64,000 nt of DNA from Hanleya hanleyi (GCA_036873755.1 JAVTVY010018770.1:1-64000), one strand, 5' to 3'; numbered from the stretch's first letter, positions 32,573 through 44,465 are shown. Notes: a model not told the origin generated them from the sequence alone. Numbers and translations: made by a program.

Positions 32573-33440
32573 GATTCTCTGGGTAGGCTCCGCTGAAACT
32601 GGTATTTTCCACACAGGCCAGGATCAATCGCTTGGGTAGTTCCCCCAGGAACAGGTTTTCTTTGTTGGCGCCCATATTTCCAGCAGGCACAGAGAACACT
32701 TTGGTTTGTACACGTCGGATAGGGTACTGGGCTGGTTTTGTTTCCAAGGCTTTCATGTGTCCCAATTGAACGGCTGGATTCGGTTTCACTTTTCGGACAT
32801 ACAGGACTGCGTCTTGGATAACAATCTTATAGTCAGCTGCATGCCCATCTACGTTAGTGGCCATCAAGGCGAAGGTCGGAGGCGCCCTTATCAGTCGGAT
32901 TTTGATGGGGATCTTGTTCAAGAGGTACCGGTCTTGCATGAACATGTCTGCGTGTAGTCGACCCATGAGATCCACCGAGGCACCGTTCGCAGTGAAAGCC
33001 TTCCGTTTGTTATATCCCACATTGTCCACCGTGTCCATGTGCTCGGGTGTGTCCTGGTAGAATAAAGCGGCTGTCAGCTGAGATTTTTTAGCCTCTCGGC
33101 CATACGACAACAGTGTCCCGATGTAGGCTCGATAGGGGTACGTGTTGGTCTCGTCACTGATGAGTTTGTCGATGAGAAAAATATCCACCTGTTGAAACAT
33201 CGAGTGCAGCCAGAGATTCGTCGGGCCCACCGTTGCAGCTTGGATGATTCTGGAGCCATCCCCATTGACCACCTTGGCTTTCACATACAAGTATGTATGG
33301 GCTAAATCCACATAGGCCGTATCCGCATTACTGATGGTGAACTCGATGGGCCCTGTTTCGCTGATGCTGGAGAGCGGGAGATGCTCCACCCATAATCCTT
33401 GTTCGGCACTGGTAGGACGATATTCCGACCCCACATCCAC
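32573..33440 (-). pseudogene. Polinton capsid-like protein, N-terminal part
   Basis: About 290 residues of a virion structural protein of the F54H12.2-like family, probably a jelly-roll capsid protein of a Polinton/adintovirus-type element. Recognisable blocks include WVEHLPLSSISETGPIEF at the start, a SYGREAKKSQLTAALFY block, DRYLLNKIPIKIRLIRAP and LFLGELPKRLILACVEN. The frame as found continues to 32439 through the inserted satellite piece. The first nine or so codons (MDVGSEYRP) are encoded by a copy of the element's subterminal repeat, so the true N-terminus is missing and replaced. Whether the protein is major or minor capsid is not settled from sequence alone. Confidence 0.78.
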
Positions 33441-34110
33441 CCAGTGGGATGCCCCCTCACGTAGGCTTCACATTGATACCTCACTCGACCCCATCAGTCC
33501 ATTAGGGACCCCCTCGACCCGAAAACGTCTATTTCCATACCCTTGGTCTACCGCGCATGCGCAGAATGACGATATTTCAACCCCACACCCAGCCCGTCGG
33601 ATGCGCCTTCACGAATGCTTCACATTGATACCTCATACGACTCCATCAACCCACTAGGGGCTCCCCTAGATCCCAAAACGTGTATTCCATACCCTTGGTC
33701 TACCGCGCATGCGCAGAATGACCATATTCCAACCCCACACCCAGCCCCTCGGATGCCCCCTCACATAGGCTTCACATTGATACCTCATACGACCCCATCG
33801 GTCCATTATGGGCTCCCCTAGATCCCAAAACGGCTATTTCCATACCCTTGGTCTACCGCGCATGCGCAGAATGACCATAGTCCAACCCCACACCCAGCCC
33901 ATCGGATGCCCCCTCACATAGGCTTCACATTGATACCTCACTGGACTCCATCGGACCACTAGTGGCTCCCCTAGTCCCCAAAACGTCTATTTCCATACCC
34001 TTGGTCTACCGCGCTTGCGCAGAATGACGATATTTCACCCCCACACCCACCCCATCAGATGCCCCTTCACGAATGCTTCACATTGATACCTCATACAACC
34101 CAATCGGTAC
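33430..34110 (-). repeat. Right subterminal repeat array (about four units)
   Basis: Inverted relatives of 30300-30690. Each unit has GCGCATGCGCAGAATGAC, CCCCCTCACATAGGCTTCAC and ATTGATACCTCA. The innermost unit runs into the capsid frame. Confidence 0.85.
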
Positions 34111-34348
34111 ACTATACTGACCCCTCTCGCCCCTGAAGATTGTCGGAGAATTTGATCACCCACGATATACATTAACATTGGAAGTCACTTGGTTGACATG
34201 GGACTACGTTCTGTCCGCGGAGGAATACAAAGGTTACAGGTTGCCGGAACTACTTTTGACCTCCACGTGACCTTGAGCTGGTGGCGCCCCCTGGCGCCCC
34301 ATGCGCCCCAGAGGTGAAAGGCGATGGGGCGTCCCCTATACCTTTAAC

Positions 34349-34413
34349 CTGGAAAAAAGGGGACCAAGAGTTACCTCCCTGGAAAACCGACCTGGATCTG
34401 CTTAGACCCTACT
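34349..34413 (-). repeat. Polinton-type terminal inverted repeat, right
   Basis: Inverted match to 28812-28875, ending GCTTAGACCCTACT. Confidence 0.85.
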
Positions 34414-35195
34414 TCTCAATGGTCATTATGCGGACATCTCCCATACATGAACAGGCTTAACTTCTCAATGATCATTATGCGGACATCTCCCCTACATGAA
34501 CAGGCCTAACTTCTCAATGATCATTATGCGGACATCTCCCCTACATGAACAGGCCTAACTTCTCAGTGATCATTATGCGGACATCTCCCCTACATGAACA
34601 GGCCTAACTTCTCAATGATCATTATGCGGACATCTCCCCTACATGAACAGGCTTAACTTCTCAATAATCATTATGCGGACATCTCTCCTACATGAACAGG
34701 CTTAACTTCTCAATGATCATTATGCGGACATATCCCCTACATGAACAGGCTTAACTTCTCAATGATTATTATGCGGACATCTCCCCTACATGAACAGGTC
34801 TAACTTCTGAATGATCATTATGCGGACATCTTCCCTACATGAACAGCCTAACTTCTCAATGATCATTATGCGGACATCTCCCCTACATGAACAGGCTTAA
34901 CTTCTCAATAATCATTATGCGGACATCTCCGCTACATGAACAGGCTTAACTTCTCAATGATCATTATGCGGACATCTCCCCTACATGAACAGGCCTAACT
35001 TCTGAATGATCATTATGCGGACATCTTCCCTACATGAACAGCCTAACTTCTCAATGATCATTATGCGGACATCTCCCCTACATGAACAGGCTTAACTTCT
35101 CAATGATCATTATGCGGACATCTCCCCTACATGAAAAGGCCTAACTTCTCAATGATCATTATGCGGACATCTCTTCTACATGAACAGGCCTAACT
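34414..35195 (+). repeat. 49-bp satellite, right piece (about 16 copies)
   Basis: Head-to-tail units like those at 28627-28811. Variants include ATCTTCCC and a one-base shorter AACAGCCTAAC; a pair of units bearing both variants appears twice (about 34799-34860 and 34995-35050), evidence of higher-order duplication. There are no unique spacers. Confidence 0.92.
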
Positions 35196-36321
35196 TCTCG
35201 AAGCATGCAGCAGGCGCCTAACCTTGTCTATTGAAGACTATTTGTCTGCGACGTGGAATATTTCAAGAGCGAAATGTTTGTTTGGTTGAGAGGGGGACAG
35301 GATTTGCATCCAGGTTCACAGAATTGGGTCCAAGCGTACGGAAATTACAAACAAAAAACAATTTAGGTGCCTTTTTCGAGAAGTTAACTAGGCCTGTGCT
35401 ACACCAAGCGACTTTCATTTTGATCAAGGGATACTTGAGGGGTTGGGGGGAGCGGAGCGAGCCTAGTAGGTTTTGTGCGCATATGAATGAGACTTCACAT
35501 CCTGAAATGTTCACCTTGGTTCATTTCACTGACCTAGATATATACCGATATATACTGTGAGAACACACAGCTGCATGTAAAACATTGTGTTCTACGCAAT
35601 ATATGCATGACCTACTTCATATGAAAAAAATCGAAGAGTCATTTAACAATGAAAACTGTTTAGCGTTCTGCTAAGACTCATTAAAAAAATCATTCGTTTA
35701 CCATCACCCGCTCGCCAAGAAAAGGTGTGGACGTGGAGCGGGGCAGTGGATTTTATCATTATGTTATGTATTCATTCATAGTTGTGTACAAAGTATCAAG
35801 CTCGGGATATATTGGGAAAAAGATGATTTATGTACACTGTCAAAAAAGTGTGCATATCTTGAACACTGAAATGCACACTAGTTTGTAACACTCTTTGAAC
35901 ATGTAAAAGTGTTCAAGTACGAAAACTAGTATGGAGAGAGATTTATTTACAATATGTCACTGAAGAGTTATCAAGCTCATCAACTACCTTCCCCCCCCCC
36001 CCTTAACAATGGTAACGAACCCCGGTATATGCAAATGAATATCTTTTATTTGGGCGTTGCTTAATCAGCGGAGAATGTGAGGATTCAACATTCGTTCGTA
36101 TGATGTTCTATTTGGGCCGAGTCTGCGTCGCATCGGCTTTCGTCGCTTTTCAAAACTCGACGTCGCATTTTGCGTCACGCGACACATGTCGAGTTTTGAG
36201 CAATTCTAAAAAGCGAGGCGAAAGGCCACGTCGCCTTTCAAAACACGACCTCGCCTTTTGCGTCGCGCGTCGAGTTTTGCAATGTTAAAAGATAGGATAG
36301 AAAGTCGATGTCGAAGTTCGT
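35196..36321. other. Unassigned DNA with small repeats
   Basis: No gene. A relative of the GCAACGCCCAAATAAAAGAT repeat lies inverted at 36001-36075 (compare 37990-38165). Bases 36151-36202 form a hairpin with TCAAAACTCGAC and GTCGAGTTTTGA arms, partly repeated at 36238-36282. A GTGTGCATTTCAGTGTTCAA-like palindromic stretch is at 35840-35920. Confidence 0.45.
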
Positions 36322-36430
36322 CAGTTACTTGCCGAAGGGCGGTGGTTCTCTCCAGGTACTCCGGCTTCCTCCACCAACCAAACTGACTATCACCATATGA
36401 GTGAAACAAACTTGAGTGTGACATTAAGCC
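36322..36430 (+). mobile_element. 5'-truncated SINE fragment
   Basis: Carries the body CAGTTACTTGCCGAAGGGCG then GTGGTTCTCTCCAGGTACTC and CATATGAGTG, matching the bodies of the two SINEs at 5946-6168 and 25801-26044 but without the tRNA-like head. Confidence 0.72.
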
Positions 36431-37066
36431 AAATTCCCTCCCTCCCTCCTTTTGTATGGCAATTTCTTTTCACGAGTTGAGATCAAGAACCCAAAGAAGT
36501 GCTTCTGTTTTAAGATGTTTTCCTGTAGAGAGAACAAATATTGCTTTATTTGCCTGTCTTTGTAAGACAGCTGATCAATGATCAGGCAGTTGTGGATTAC
36601 CATGGCAGGCCCTACAATAAACACAAACATGTTTTATTCGCTGTTTTATGACTACAGGATCAGGTATGACAAAGCACGACTCGACCGAGTGCAAATGTAT
36701 TCCACTTCACCGTCGTGGATCGTGGGTGTTTGTATTATCCTTTGTCCATCTAGTGGCGGGAAGTGAATGAACTTTTTGCATGGCGGACTCAGTTCACACG
36801 TATAACCCCAAAGCTTGATCTTATTCGCAATCTCAAATTAAAACCGTTTTATTCGCCCATGGAGCCTACTAATAGGTCCATGATTCGTCCATACCGGAAT
36901 TTTCTCATTTATAGTCACAGGTCCATATAAGACCATATCGGCCACAGCAATTAATAAGGAGCGGAAAGGGATCTTACTTAGATATGTATCAAGTGTACAG
37001 CTTGCACCTTTCCAACTCACGACCATACATTATTGATTTCAAACATCTAAAATATAATCGACGCAA
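36431..37066. other. Unassigned intergenic DNA
   Basis: No gene, RNA or clear repeat seen. Confidence 0.4.
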
Positions 37067-37075
37067 GCCTAATTG

Positions 37076-37441
37076 CAATCTGATTAAAACTCAGACTTAA
37101 TAACCGCTCCTCTATCGGACATGTCGCTAATTAAGATCTCGGACAGTCTGAATCTTAAATCTGTCGCGCATGTCAGACTGGCGACCAATCACAGTCCAAC
37201 TTCAACGGGCGAATAGGTACCTATCGGATTATTTCTGCAGTGAACGAAGCGCAGAAAAATCCAACCCAGGGGGCTACCGAAGATTATTATTTGCTCGGAT
37301 AGGCACCTATTCGCCCGTTGAAGTTGGACTGTGATTGGTCGCCAGTCTGACATGCGCGACAGATTTAAGACACAGACTGTCCCAGATCTTAATTAGCGAC
37401 ATGTCCGATAGAGTTATTAAGTTTGAGTTTTAATCAGATTG
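37076..37441. mobile_element. Foldback element, 366 bp, 9-base target duplication
   Basis: The whole element is an inverted repeat with arms of about 150 bases, ends CAATCTGATTAAAACTCA, and is flanked by GCCTAATTG (37067-37075) and GCCTAATGG (37442-37450). A 9-base duplication with long inverted repeats suggests a MuDR-type MITE. Confidence 0.75.
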
Positions 37442-37450
37442 GCCTAATGG

Positions 37451-37881
37451 ACTTTGTCATTCAAGCAGAATCTACCGTCTTCAAAAGATACTATTGGCCA
37501 GTGAGCTTGCATGCTGACCTTTTGACCTCAACCAGTACCCGACGCATCGCTTCCATCAAATGCATCCACTCACAGAAATGTGGTTTTAAATAGATTCCTG
37601 ATTTATTCCATCACTAGTAGCTTTGACCTTTGACCTTTCGAAGTGAATACGCTTTTTGTTTGCTATAAGATTGAAGTATTCCAGAAGTTTGATCACAATG
37701 CACATCTTTGTACTGGAGTGATATAGCATAGACAATGTTTTCAATAATTGTCTGTTTTATGAGCCACAGTGACGTTGACCTTTGACCTGTATACCGGAAT
37801 TATTAACACGCATTTTGAAAGATCGTTGGTTGTGCTTTTGCTTGTTCATTCGCATGACCAGTGATTCATTTCTGCCGGGCA
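37451..37881. other. Non-coding DNA with TGACCTTTGACCT motifs
   Basis: Direct repeats of the TGACCT half-site with one-base spacing occur at about 37624-37638 and 37774-37788, the form bound by nuclear receptors. With no gene nearby this is only a sequence note. Confidence 0.35.
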
Positions 37882-37970
37882 TATAGTATGCTGGGATAAT
37901 ATACACCTGCTTGTCCTTCACACTGTCATAGTGAGATAAATTAGGAAAGCCGCAACAGGTGTCATAGTGC

Positions 37971-38306
37971 CGCCATGTTGGATCTATGCACAGGGGGGAG
38001 AGGGATGCTGATTAAGCAACGCCCAAACATATTCATTTGCATATACCGGGGTTCGTTACCGTTGTTAAGGGGGGTGGGGGGGGGGGGAAGGGATGCTGAT
38101 AAAGCAACGCCCAAACAAAAGATATTCATTTGCATATACTGGGGTTCGTTACCGTTGTTAATTTTTTTTTTTTTTTTTTTTTTTTTTAGGGCGTGGGGGA
38201 GAGAAGGTCGTGAAGAAAAGGACCATGATCTCTCCTCCAATCAGCATAATTAATAAATTAACCACGGTAACGAGCCCCTGTTTTTGCATAGACCCAACAT
38301 GGCGGC
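37971..38306. repeat. MITE-like element with tandem internal copies and a poly-T run
   Basis: Left part GCCGCCATGTTGGATCTATG is repeated inverted at the right (ACCCAACATGGCGG, 38290). Between them a unit with GCAACGCCCAAACA and CCGGGGTTCGTTACCGTTG occurs twice in tandem (about 37995-38075 and 38095-38162), followed by 29 Ts (38161-38187 region). Copy 1 has only a single diverged unit at about 11430-11500. Confidence 0.6.
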
Positions 38307-38787
38307 TCTACGATATATTGTAACCTTACTCGGCCCTGTCACTAAATAAGTTCATAGGTGCCGACAGTGAAATATGAAATGAGCTATTCATGTATATTTC
38401 CACAATTGGAATGTTCAGTAATAATAAATAGTTGCGAGCCACCGGGATATCTGGGTTATCCGGAACACCCAGTCATCAAACGTTCTTTCAAATAATGGGT
38501 TAGTTTGTGCATGAAGGAGAACAAACAATATATAAAGGCTAGATATTTGGAGATGGTCCCTGTAACGAAACATGAACTGAGATATTCATCTATATTTTCA
38601 GCAGAGGCTTTCAACAGTTCGAACATTCAGCATTCAGAAATAATTGATGAACAGAGACTTACCTTCTTACCTGGCTGAACTAGATTTTGTGGTCAACATT
38701 TTAATTATTAACAGTTTTCTGTAATAAAATTAATACCTTGCTGTGCATATACAAAATAAGAAACATAGACAGTAATATGAACCGCGT

Positions 38788-40025
38788 TATGTATTGTATT
38801 TATTCACATTCACACCCGTCTCGGGTCAAGTGCACATATAGAGAGTATACAGACAAGACATGTATATATATGAGGACGGCTAACAACGGAGTTTGGACTA
38901 GCTATAGGTAATATCACAAAACTACTTTCTATATGATGTAACCCTGAGCACAATCTAACACTTAAGCACTATAACAAATAATATAATCTACAAACATTTC
39001 AACTACTCAAACCACATGCTTAAGCACTATAAAGACTTTATTGACTAATATGGTTCTATCAATATAAAGTCATGATTGAGAAAACAAGGTAAATAAACTA
39101 CGCTCGAGGTGTAAATTACATGTACGCGCAATTGACTGATGCGGTTCTATCAATATTTACTATTCACTGAGGTGTGTGTGTAAAACAAGTGCTCGTGATC
39201 TGCTACATGTGAATGACTTTAGAATATATTTCATACACAGGCATGACAGCCAATTTATCTGGTATGAGTGGATCTTCGTCGATCACAAGGACTTTTGATT
39301 CGGACCAAACTTAAATATTTCGGAGAAAGAAATACGTTCAAATATATAACATAATTGTCTGTATCAAAATGTTGTGTTTTCATTTCAACTTGTGAATGAA
39401 TATATTTGTCACTTTAAAAAGAAATTCATTGACTTTTTAATTTGAACAATTTGTGCTAGTGTTTTCATTTTTGCTGCATCTATCGCACGACTGTGTAACT
39501 TTGTCCTATAAATTGACGAGATCTGTTTTGACAAGGTCTATGTTTAGCGTTTACATTCCGTTAGTCTAAACTTTCTCTAACGCCTGCCCAGCGACGACAG
39601 ATACTATATTATATGTTGTCTTTGGCTGGACCAAATTATCCCAGCCAAAAACAAAGATAATATAAACAATCAGCCGCCGTTGTCCAGGGGTTAAGGAAAC
39701 ACAGACTAAATTCCTGTGTGCAATTAGTTATGTCTAGTATAGGGTTTCCCGCCCGCTGAAGAGCTTAATGATTGTCACCGACAAGGGCTCGGCTTATCAG
39801 CCAATCCACATGCGTCAATAATACGGTAACCACCCCCTCGCATAATACGGCTCAATTGTAATACAGACAATATACATTAGATGTTCCGTCAATTTCGTTG
39901 CACCGTCGTGTGATAAGTCTATACACAATCTCAGGGGAGCCACTCTGTTTCATAACACCTGGGACGAATTTTAAATATTATCTATACTCGTCCCAGATAA
40001 CACTTAATACGGCTTACACGGTGGA
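38788..40025 (-). other. LINE 3' non-coding region
   Basis: About 1.2 kb between the ORF2 stop and the 3' end. It is long for a LINE 3' tail and may itself contain an older insertion, but no ends were found. Confidence 0.5.
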
Positions 40026-40733
40026 TTATGGGGCGGCCATAGAGGTGAAAGCGGTAGAACAGAATTTTCCAAGTTGTTTGGAGACAGTACCACCAGCTGA
40101 CATCATAAATATCATCTGTGAATGTATGTCGAGCAGATGGAACCTCGGACATACATCATCCACAGCTTTTAGTAATTTTCCACGGAGATCAGTCCATCTG
40201 GGGCACTCCATCAAAAAGTGAAATTCGTCGCCGATTTGTTCACTCCCAGAGGCCCGGCACCAATGACAAAAACGCCTATCTTTAGTGGTGAAAGGCACTG
40301 AAAATCTACCAGTCTCAATTTCAAGTTTGTGATTGCTGGTGCGAAGTTTGGCAATACTGGAACGGTCAAGGGATTTTTTAACATCTAATAAATAATCTTC
40401 CAAAATAAATGTAGACTTGCATTGCTTGTATATGAGAAGCTTGCCCCTACTGTTACCAAGATTTGAGTCGAGGGTCGTCTTCCAGAAATCATCGTATCGT
40501 GTCTGCAGTTTTTGCCTAATGAGCGCAGTTTGACCGTTATGGTCATTCAATATTCCTAACTCGTTCAATATTACGTTTTTACGTTTAATCCATGACATAT
40601 ACCCATCCTTGCTAAGGCGGTCCGATTCTTCATATGCAGCATTTAACAAATTATTGCTGCTCTGCTTTATATGGTCATGATAATTCAGCATGGCAATGGT
40701 GATCTCAATGCCCAAAGGATATCGTGCGAGGTC
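40026..40733 (-). CDS. LINE ORF2 C-terminal region, 5'-truncated
   Basis: Frame open from the truncated edge (about 235 residues; the first methionine is at 40715). It starts with ARYPLG, a motif found after the reverse transcriptase in jockey/CR1-like LINEs, and ends with a Cys/His motif: CHWCRAS, then GDEFHFLMECPRW, the C-x2-C...H-x4-C finger near the end of many LINE ORF2 proteins. Reverse transcriptase and endonuclease are missing through truncation, so it is not active. The frame itself has no stops, suggesting a fairly young insertion. Confidence 0.78.
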   Translation of the reverse strand, partial: DLARYPLGIEITIAMLNYHDHIKQSSNNLLNAAYEESDRLSKDGYMSWIKRKNVILNELGILNDHNGQTALIRQKLQTRYDDFWKTTLDSNLGNSRGKLLIYKQCKSTFILEDYLLDVKKSLDRSSIAKLRTSNHKLEIETGRFSVPFTTKDRRFCHWCRASGSEQIGDEFHFLMECPRWTDLRGKLLKAVDDVCPRFHLLDIHSQMIFMMSAGGTVSKQLGKFCSTAFTSMAAP

Positions 40734-41101
40734 ACCGCGTATATTTAATATTGGTCATATATTGAAGACATAAAATTATGATTTACGACCAGTCTCAGCG
40801 ATAAGCTCGCGGTTAAAGCTGTAAATCTTTACCTTCTCGTCCGAGTTTGAACACACCTCGCGCATGCTCACTGGGTATACAATGCGTCGAGATGTTGGTG
40901 TGAATCATCGAGTTGTATGACCCGAGATTTGCTGTGCATATGACAACGTTTACCGCGTATGGCCGGAAACAATTTTTTCTCTGGGAACCGTTTAACCGCT
41001 GTGTTCGTTAGCGACTTGTTGTGAGGCCGGAATCGAGGATTTACCTGTAATTATTTTACCTGGATTACGTGTATAGGTATGGGAAACACCTGTGCGGTTC
41101 G

Positions 41102-41183
41102 ATGAGGTTGAAGATGGATTTTAACGTGCTTCGCTGTTGTTTTGTGGCCTTGATCGGATGCTGCGTCTGGAAACAAGCTTCAG
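41102..41183 (+). CDS. Candidate first coding exon with signal peptide (copy 2)
   Basis: Duplicate of 12167-12248: ATG, 27 codons with a basic start and a hydrophobic core (FVALIGCCVW), then CAG|GTAAAT donor in phase 1. Two differences from copy 1, one silent. The 5' region (about 40735-41101) is also shared. The LINE sits about 360 bases upstream of this copy only. No other exon recognised. Confidence 0.45.
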
Positions 41184-43397
41184 GTAAATTGTACACGATA
41201 ATATGGCTTTGACAAAATCGATCGGAGTCGGCCATGTCAGTTCAGGTCGGATTTCTTTTGCCTGCTGCTTTTTGCACTGTTGCTTTACACACGACATATA
41301 TTTCTTCTCACAAAATTACGAAAATAAACAGAATGTTCACCAAAGGGTTTAGGTGAGGGTAGAGAATGTAAGATAAGTTCATCCTCCTTGATATATATAT
41401 ACTACTACTTTCCGAAACGGTCAAATTTAGTTAAATGGGCTAAGAAATTACAACTCGTACAGTCTAATGGAATTTTCACTTAACAATGACTTGTTTACAA
41501 TAACTACCGGTATATCGCAGGGCTGAGGCATATTTGTTCACCTAAACTTGCATAACGGCTTCAGCTTATTGCGAATTCTCACTGTAATACACCAGGTTTG
41601 ATTAAACTTCAAAGCCAACTGAACCATGTATAAACCATGGAGTTGATAAACAAACAATCTGTACGTGAGGAACGCAAGGACATTTGTAAGCTTCAAACCG
41701 TCAGTTTGAACAGTCCATCCCATATTTGAACTGCTTACAGGACACGATGGTCGCCGTTATATCTTAACAAACCCTGGCGAGCAAAGAGCCATGTAAACTG
41801 TCAATCTCTAATGCGAACAAACCTTTAAACTTCTGCATTATGGATAAATGTTCAGATCAATAGATATGAGCTACTATAGATTGTAACGTCAATATGATAT
41901 ACAGGAAATTGGGCCGTATCGTATAACACTGGCACGGTTTAGCGAGGGGTCACGTTGATCACATGCGACCAATACTAAAACAGTCCGACCGATACTAAAC
42001 ATGTATCGACCGATAAAATTCAATTTAATTTATTTGCTCGACTTTTGTGTTATAACAAAGTATGGCAATACATAAATTACAGACAACGAACAAAGAACAA
42101 ACTTGCATACACAAATTATGACTAAGAAATACATATAAGAAATATATTATGTACTTTGAAGGGTTTTATCTCGAAAGCATCTATTTTTTTTAATGTAAGA
42201 ATAATATTTCCGCAAATTTTGGCGTCGTAAAGACTGTCTTGGCATCTAATATCGCTGTTTACGTTGTCGATGTCGATGATATGGTTGTACCATGTTTGGC
42301 ACTTCACTCGGCGTTTATGTTCAGACAACAGGGATATTAGAGTCCGATTTAGGTAAAGCATATGGGACCGAACACGGGTCTCTGGGGATCACCGTTTGAA
42401 GGATTGGGACGCCACTTCCGTGTCAAATGTCACTTCCGGTTAGTTACTTCTGAGTCACCAGGCGTGCATAGTGTGCACTTCCGGAAGCAGCAATGTGTGA
42501 TCTCGGATAGATGCAAAAATAGGATTTGAAAAACAGCCAGATATCCCGCAAGAAAAATGCGGAAAACGGTCTTCAAACCCAGTAGAGTGGGTTTAGGTGG
42601 GCCATGCCTGAGCCAATTGGGTTGATCGAGCAGGGTCTCGACTTGAAGCAAACTCCAAGCAGGATTAATCTCCCCATATGTCTGTTCTATTAATCGAAGG
42701 GCCGTAACTTTGTATAAAAATTGGACTTGAAGCGCTTTTGATTGAGAGCACCTCGGGTCACGTGATTGACAAAACTGCAAAAATAGGATTACGGAAACCC
42801 CAAAAGTGCGGAAAAAGAGGACTTTACACACAGTTTGGTGGGTGGAGTCAGTTCGAGTCCACATGGGTCGTTGCTGTTGGAAAGTGCTGTTTGACGTCGG
42901 TCACATCCTGGCGGGTGGATGAAAAATAGAATTCCGTAAAGCCCCAAAATCCGAAGAATCGGACTTTACATGTTGTGCTAAAAATGCCGAAAACGTGGAC
43001 GTTTTGAGCAAGTATGTGGGTCATACTTGGTCCAAACGGACCATGCCTGTGTGTCATCTTAAAAACTCTCGTAGCGTACCATTGGTGTGGCTTTGACTGG
43101 AAATGAGGCCAGGGTGCCCGTGCACAGTTGAGTAGTAGCGAAAGATGGCATTTAAGGGGTTAGCAGGGGCTCTCGTGATGTGGACTACGATTGGTCTCTC
43201 CCGATATTCGCATTTGCATTTTCACGACAAGCAGTTTTTTGGGGGGAGAAGATGATTCACTTCAAAGGAGCGTCCATATCTCGCAGATAAGGAGACATAG
43301 GGCTAAATTGCTCTCATATTCGTACCTGACATAACTACATTTGAAAATATCAAATATGGAAGCAATGTTTGAATATTTATTGTACTCAAATTTCCTC
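41184..43397. other. Duplicated backbone, non-coding
   Basis: Matches 12249-13027 and 16991-18325. Contains the empty site for the foldback element (41958-41965) and degenerate 200-bp repeats at about 42500-43020. No gene recognised. Confidence 0.5.
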
Positions 43398-43576
43398 AAC
43401 TTTGTCTTCTGCGGTCCGTGTAACATTTGGCCATTCAGCTTTTCATCTCGTAAAATTGAAGTAGACAGATGAAAATCTCGACTTCGCTCGTGTATTCCTG
43501 ATTTCCATCTTTCTACTTCAATTTTACGAGATGGACAGCTGAATTATCAAGTGTTTCACGGACCATGCCTGTGTGT
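43398..43576. mobile_element. Palindromic MITE (copy 2)
   Basis: Same element as 18326-18506, with inverted ends around GCGGTCCGTGTAACATTTGG. It predates the segmental duplication. Confidence 0.72.
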
Positions 43577-44212
43577 CATCTTAGAAACGTGTCATCTTAA
43601 TAAAGTTCACGAGTTCACTGACAGTTGGACGCGGGAAGATATTCTTTCCATAGAAATCATTTTCTATATCAAACCCCTGAATATATTTCTTTCATTCTTT
43701 GTAATAAATTATGCACGTTTTTAGTATCGGTCAGGTGTGTTCCCGAGGGGCCTCGAGGGGTGCGAGAGAGGGTCTTGAAACTCTGCCTAAATTATGTCAG
43801 CGCTCAGCGTGAAAGAAAACATTTCATTAAGTTTCATTTTTATATGAAGACCATTCTCAAGCAAAACTGCGTTTGGACAAGAAGTATCTATTGGTATTAA
43901 TATTTGGATGTAAAGATTATTTTTGTTCCTGTTAATCTTCAAAATGTTCACTGAGAGAAAAGGAGTTTTTTTTTTACCTCGAAACCTACGAATTCGCACA
44001 AATATACCACTTTAAGATGTACCGTAATCCTAGAACCCTAAGAACTTGTGTCCGTGAATTGGAATGACTATACAAAGAGATACTTATTTTATGCCGACAT
44101 AGGAACAGTGAAAAATATGTAGCATAGAAAATGCGCATCAGAGCTATGTGACCGTGTTGGCAGTTAATCTTTTTTTCATTTATATTTCTTCTCGTTAGAC
44201 TCTTTTACCTTT

Positions 44213-44260
<48 letters not shown>

Positions 44261-44465
44261 CTATGGTACAAAGAACCCTGCAGGCTGTATTTGTTTTATG
44301 TGTATAATTATCTTTAATGTACTGTTTCTCATTGCTTTTTTGATTTTTTTTTACACAAAAAAGCAAAATAAGCAATAAAACTTATTTTGATTATGCGCAT
44401 ATGTTTGTCCTGAGCTTGACGTGTAGATATTAACATAGATATAAACAAACACCACATTCGTTCTC
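43577..44465. other. Backbone plus copy-2-specific segment
   Basis: Matches copy 1 to about 44080. The rest is specific to copy 2 and includes an (AT)n run at 44216-44259. No gene. Confidence 0.45.
44216..44259. repeat. (AT)n microsatellite
   Basis: About 20 uninterrupted TA dinucleotides. Confidence 0.95.

Larger units (their letters stand above)
28812..34413 (-). mobile_element. Maverick/Polinton-type element, 5.6-kb deletion derivative
   Basis: The ends are inverted copies of AGTAGGGTCTAAGCAGATCC, identical for about 60 bases; Polinton ends begin AG. Next come subterminal repeat arrays that are also inverted between the two sides (about 28970-30690 against 33430-34110). The centre encodes a Polinton/adintovirus-type capsid-like protein and an adenain-like protease on the minus strand. 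Full Polintons are 15-20 kb with DNA polymerase B, integrase and ATPase; none was found. No 6-base target duplication is visible, but the flanks are satellite and hard to judge. Confidence 0.8.
38788..40733 (-). mobile_element. 5'-truncated LINE insertion
   Basis: Flanked by ACCGCGT on both sides (38781-38787, 40734-40740), a 7-base target duplication; copy 1 has the uninterrupted site (ACCGCGTATATTT, about 11820). The minus strand begins inside an open frame and ends with an AATAAA-containing tail (GAATAAATACAATACAT). 5' truncation plus a short target duplication is the signature of target-primed reverse transcription. Confidence 0.85.

Noticed and set aside
34414..35195. CRISPR array
   Set aside because: The 49-bp units are head-to-tail with no unique spacers, and the DNA is eukaryotic.
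37622..37640. Nuclear-receptor response element
   Set aside because: TGACCTTTGACCT is short and no promoter or gene is nearby; kept only as a note.
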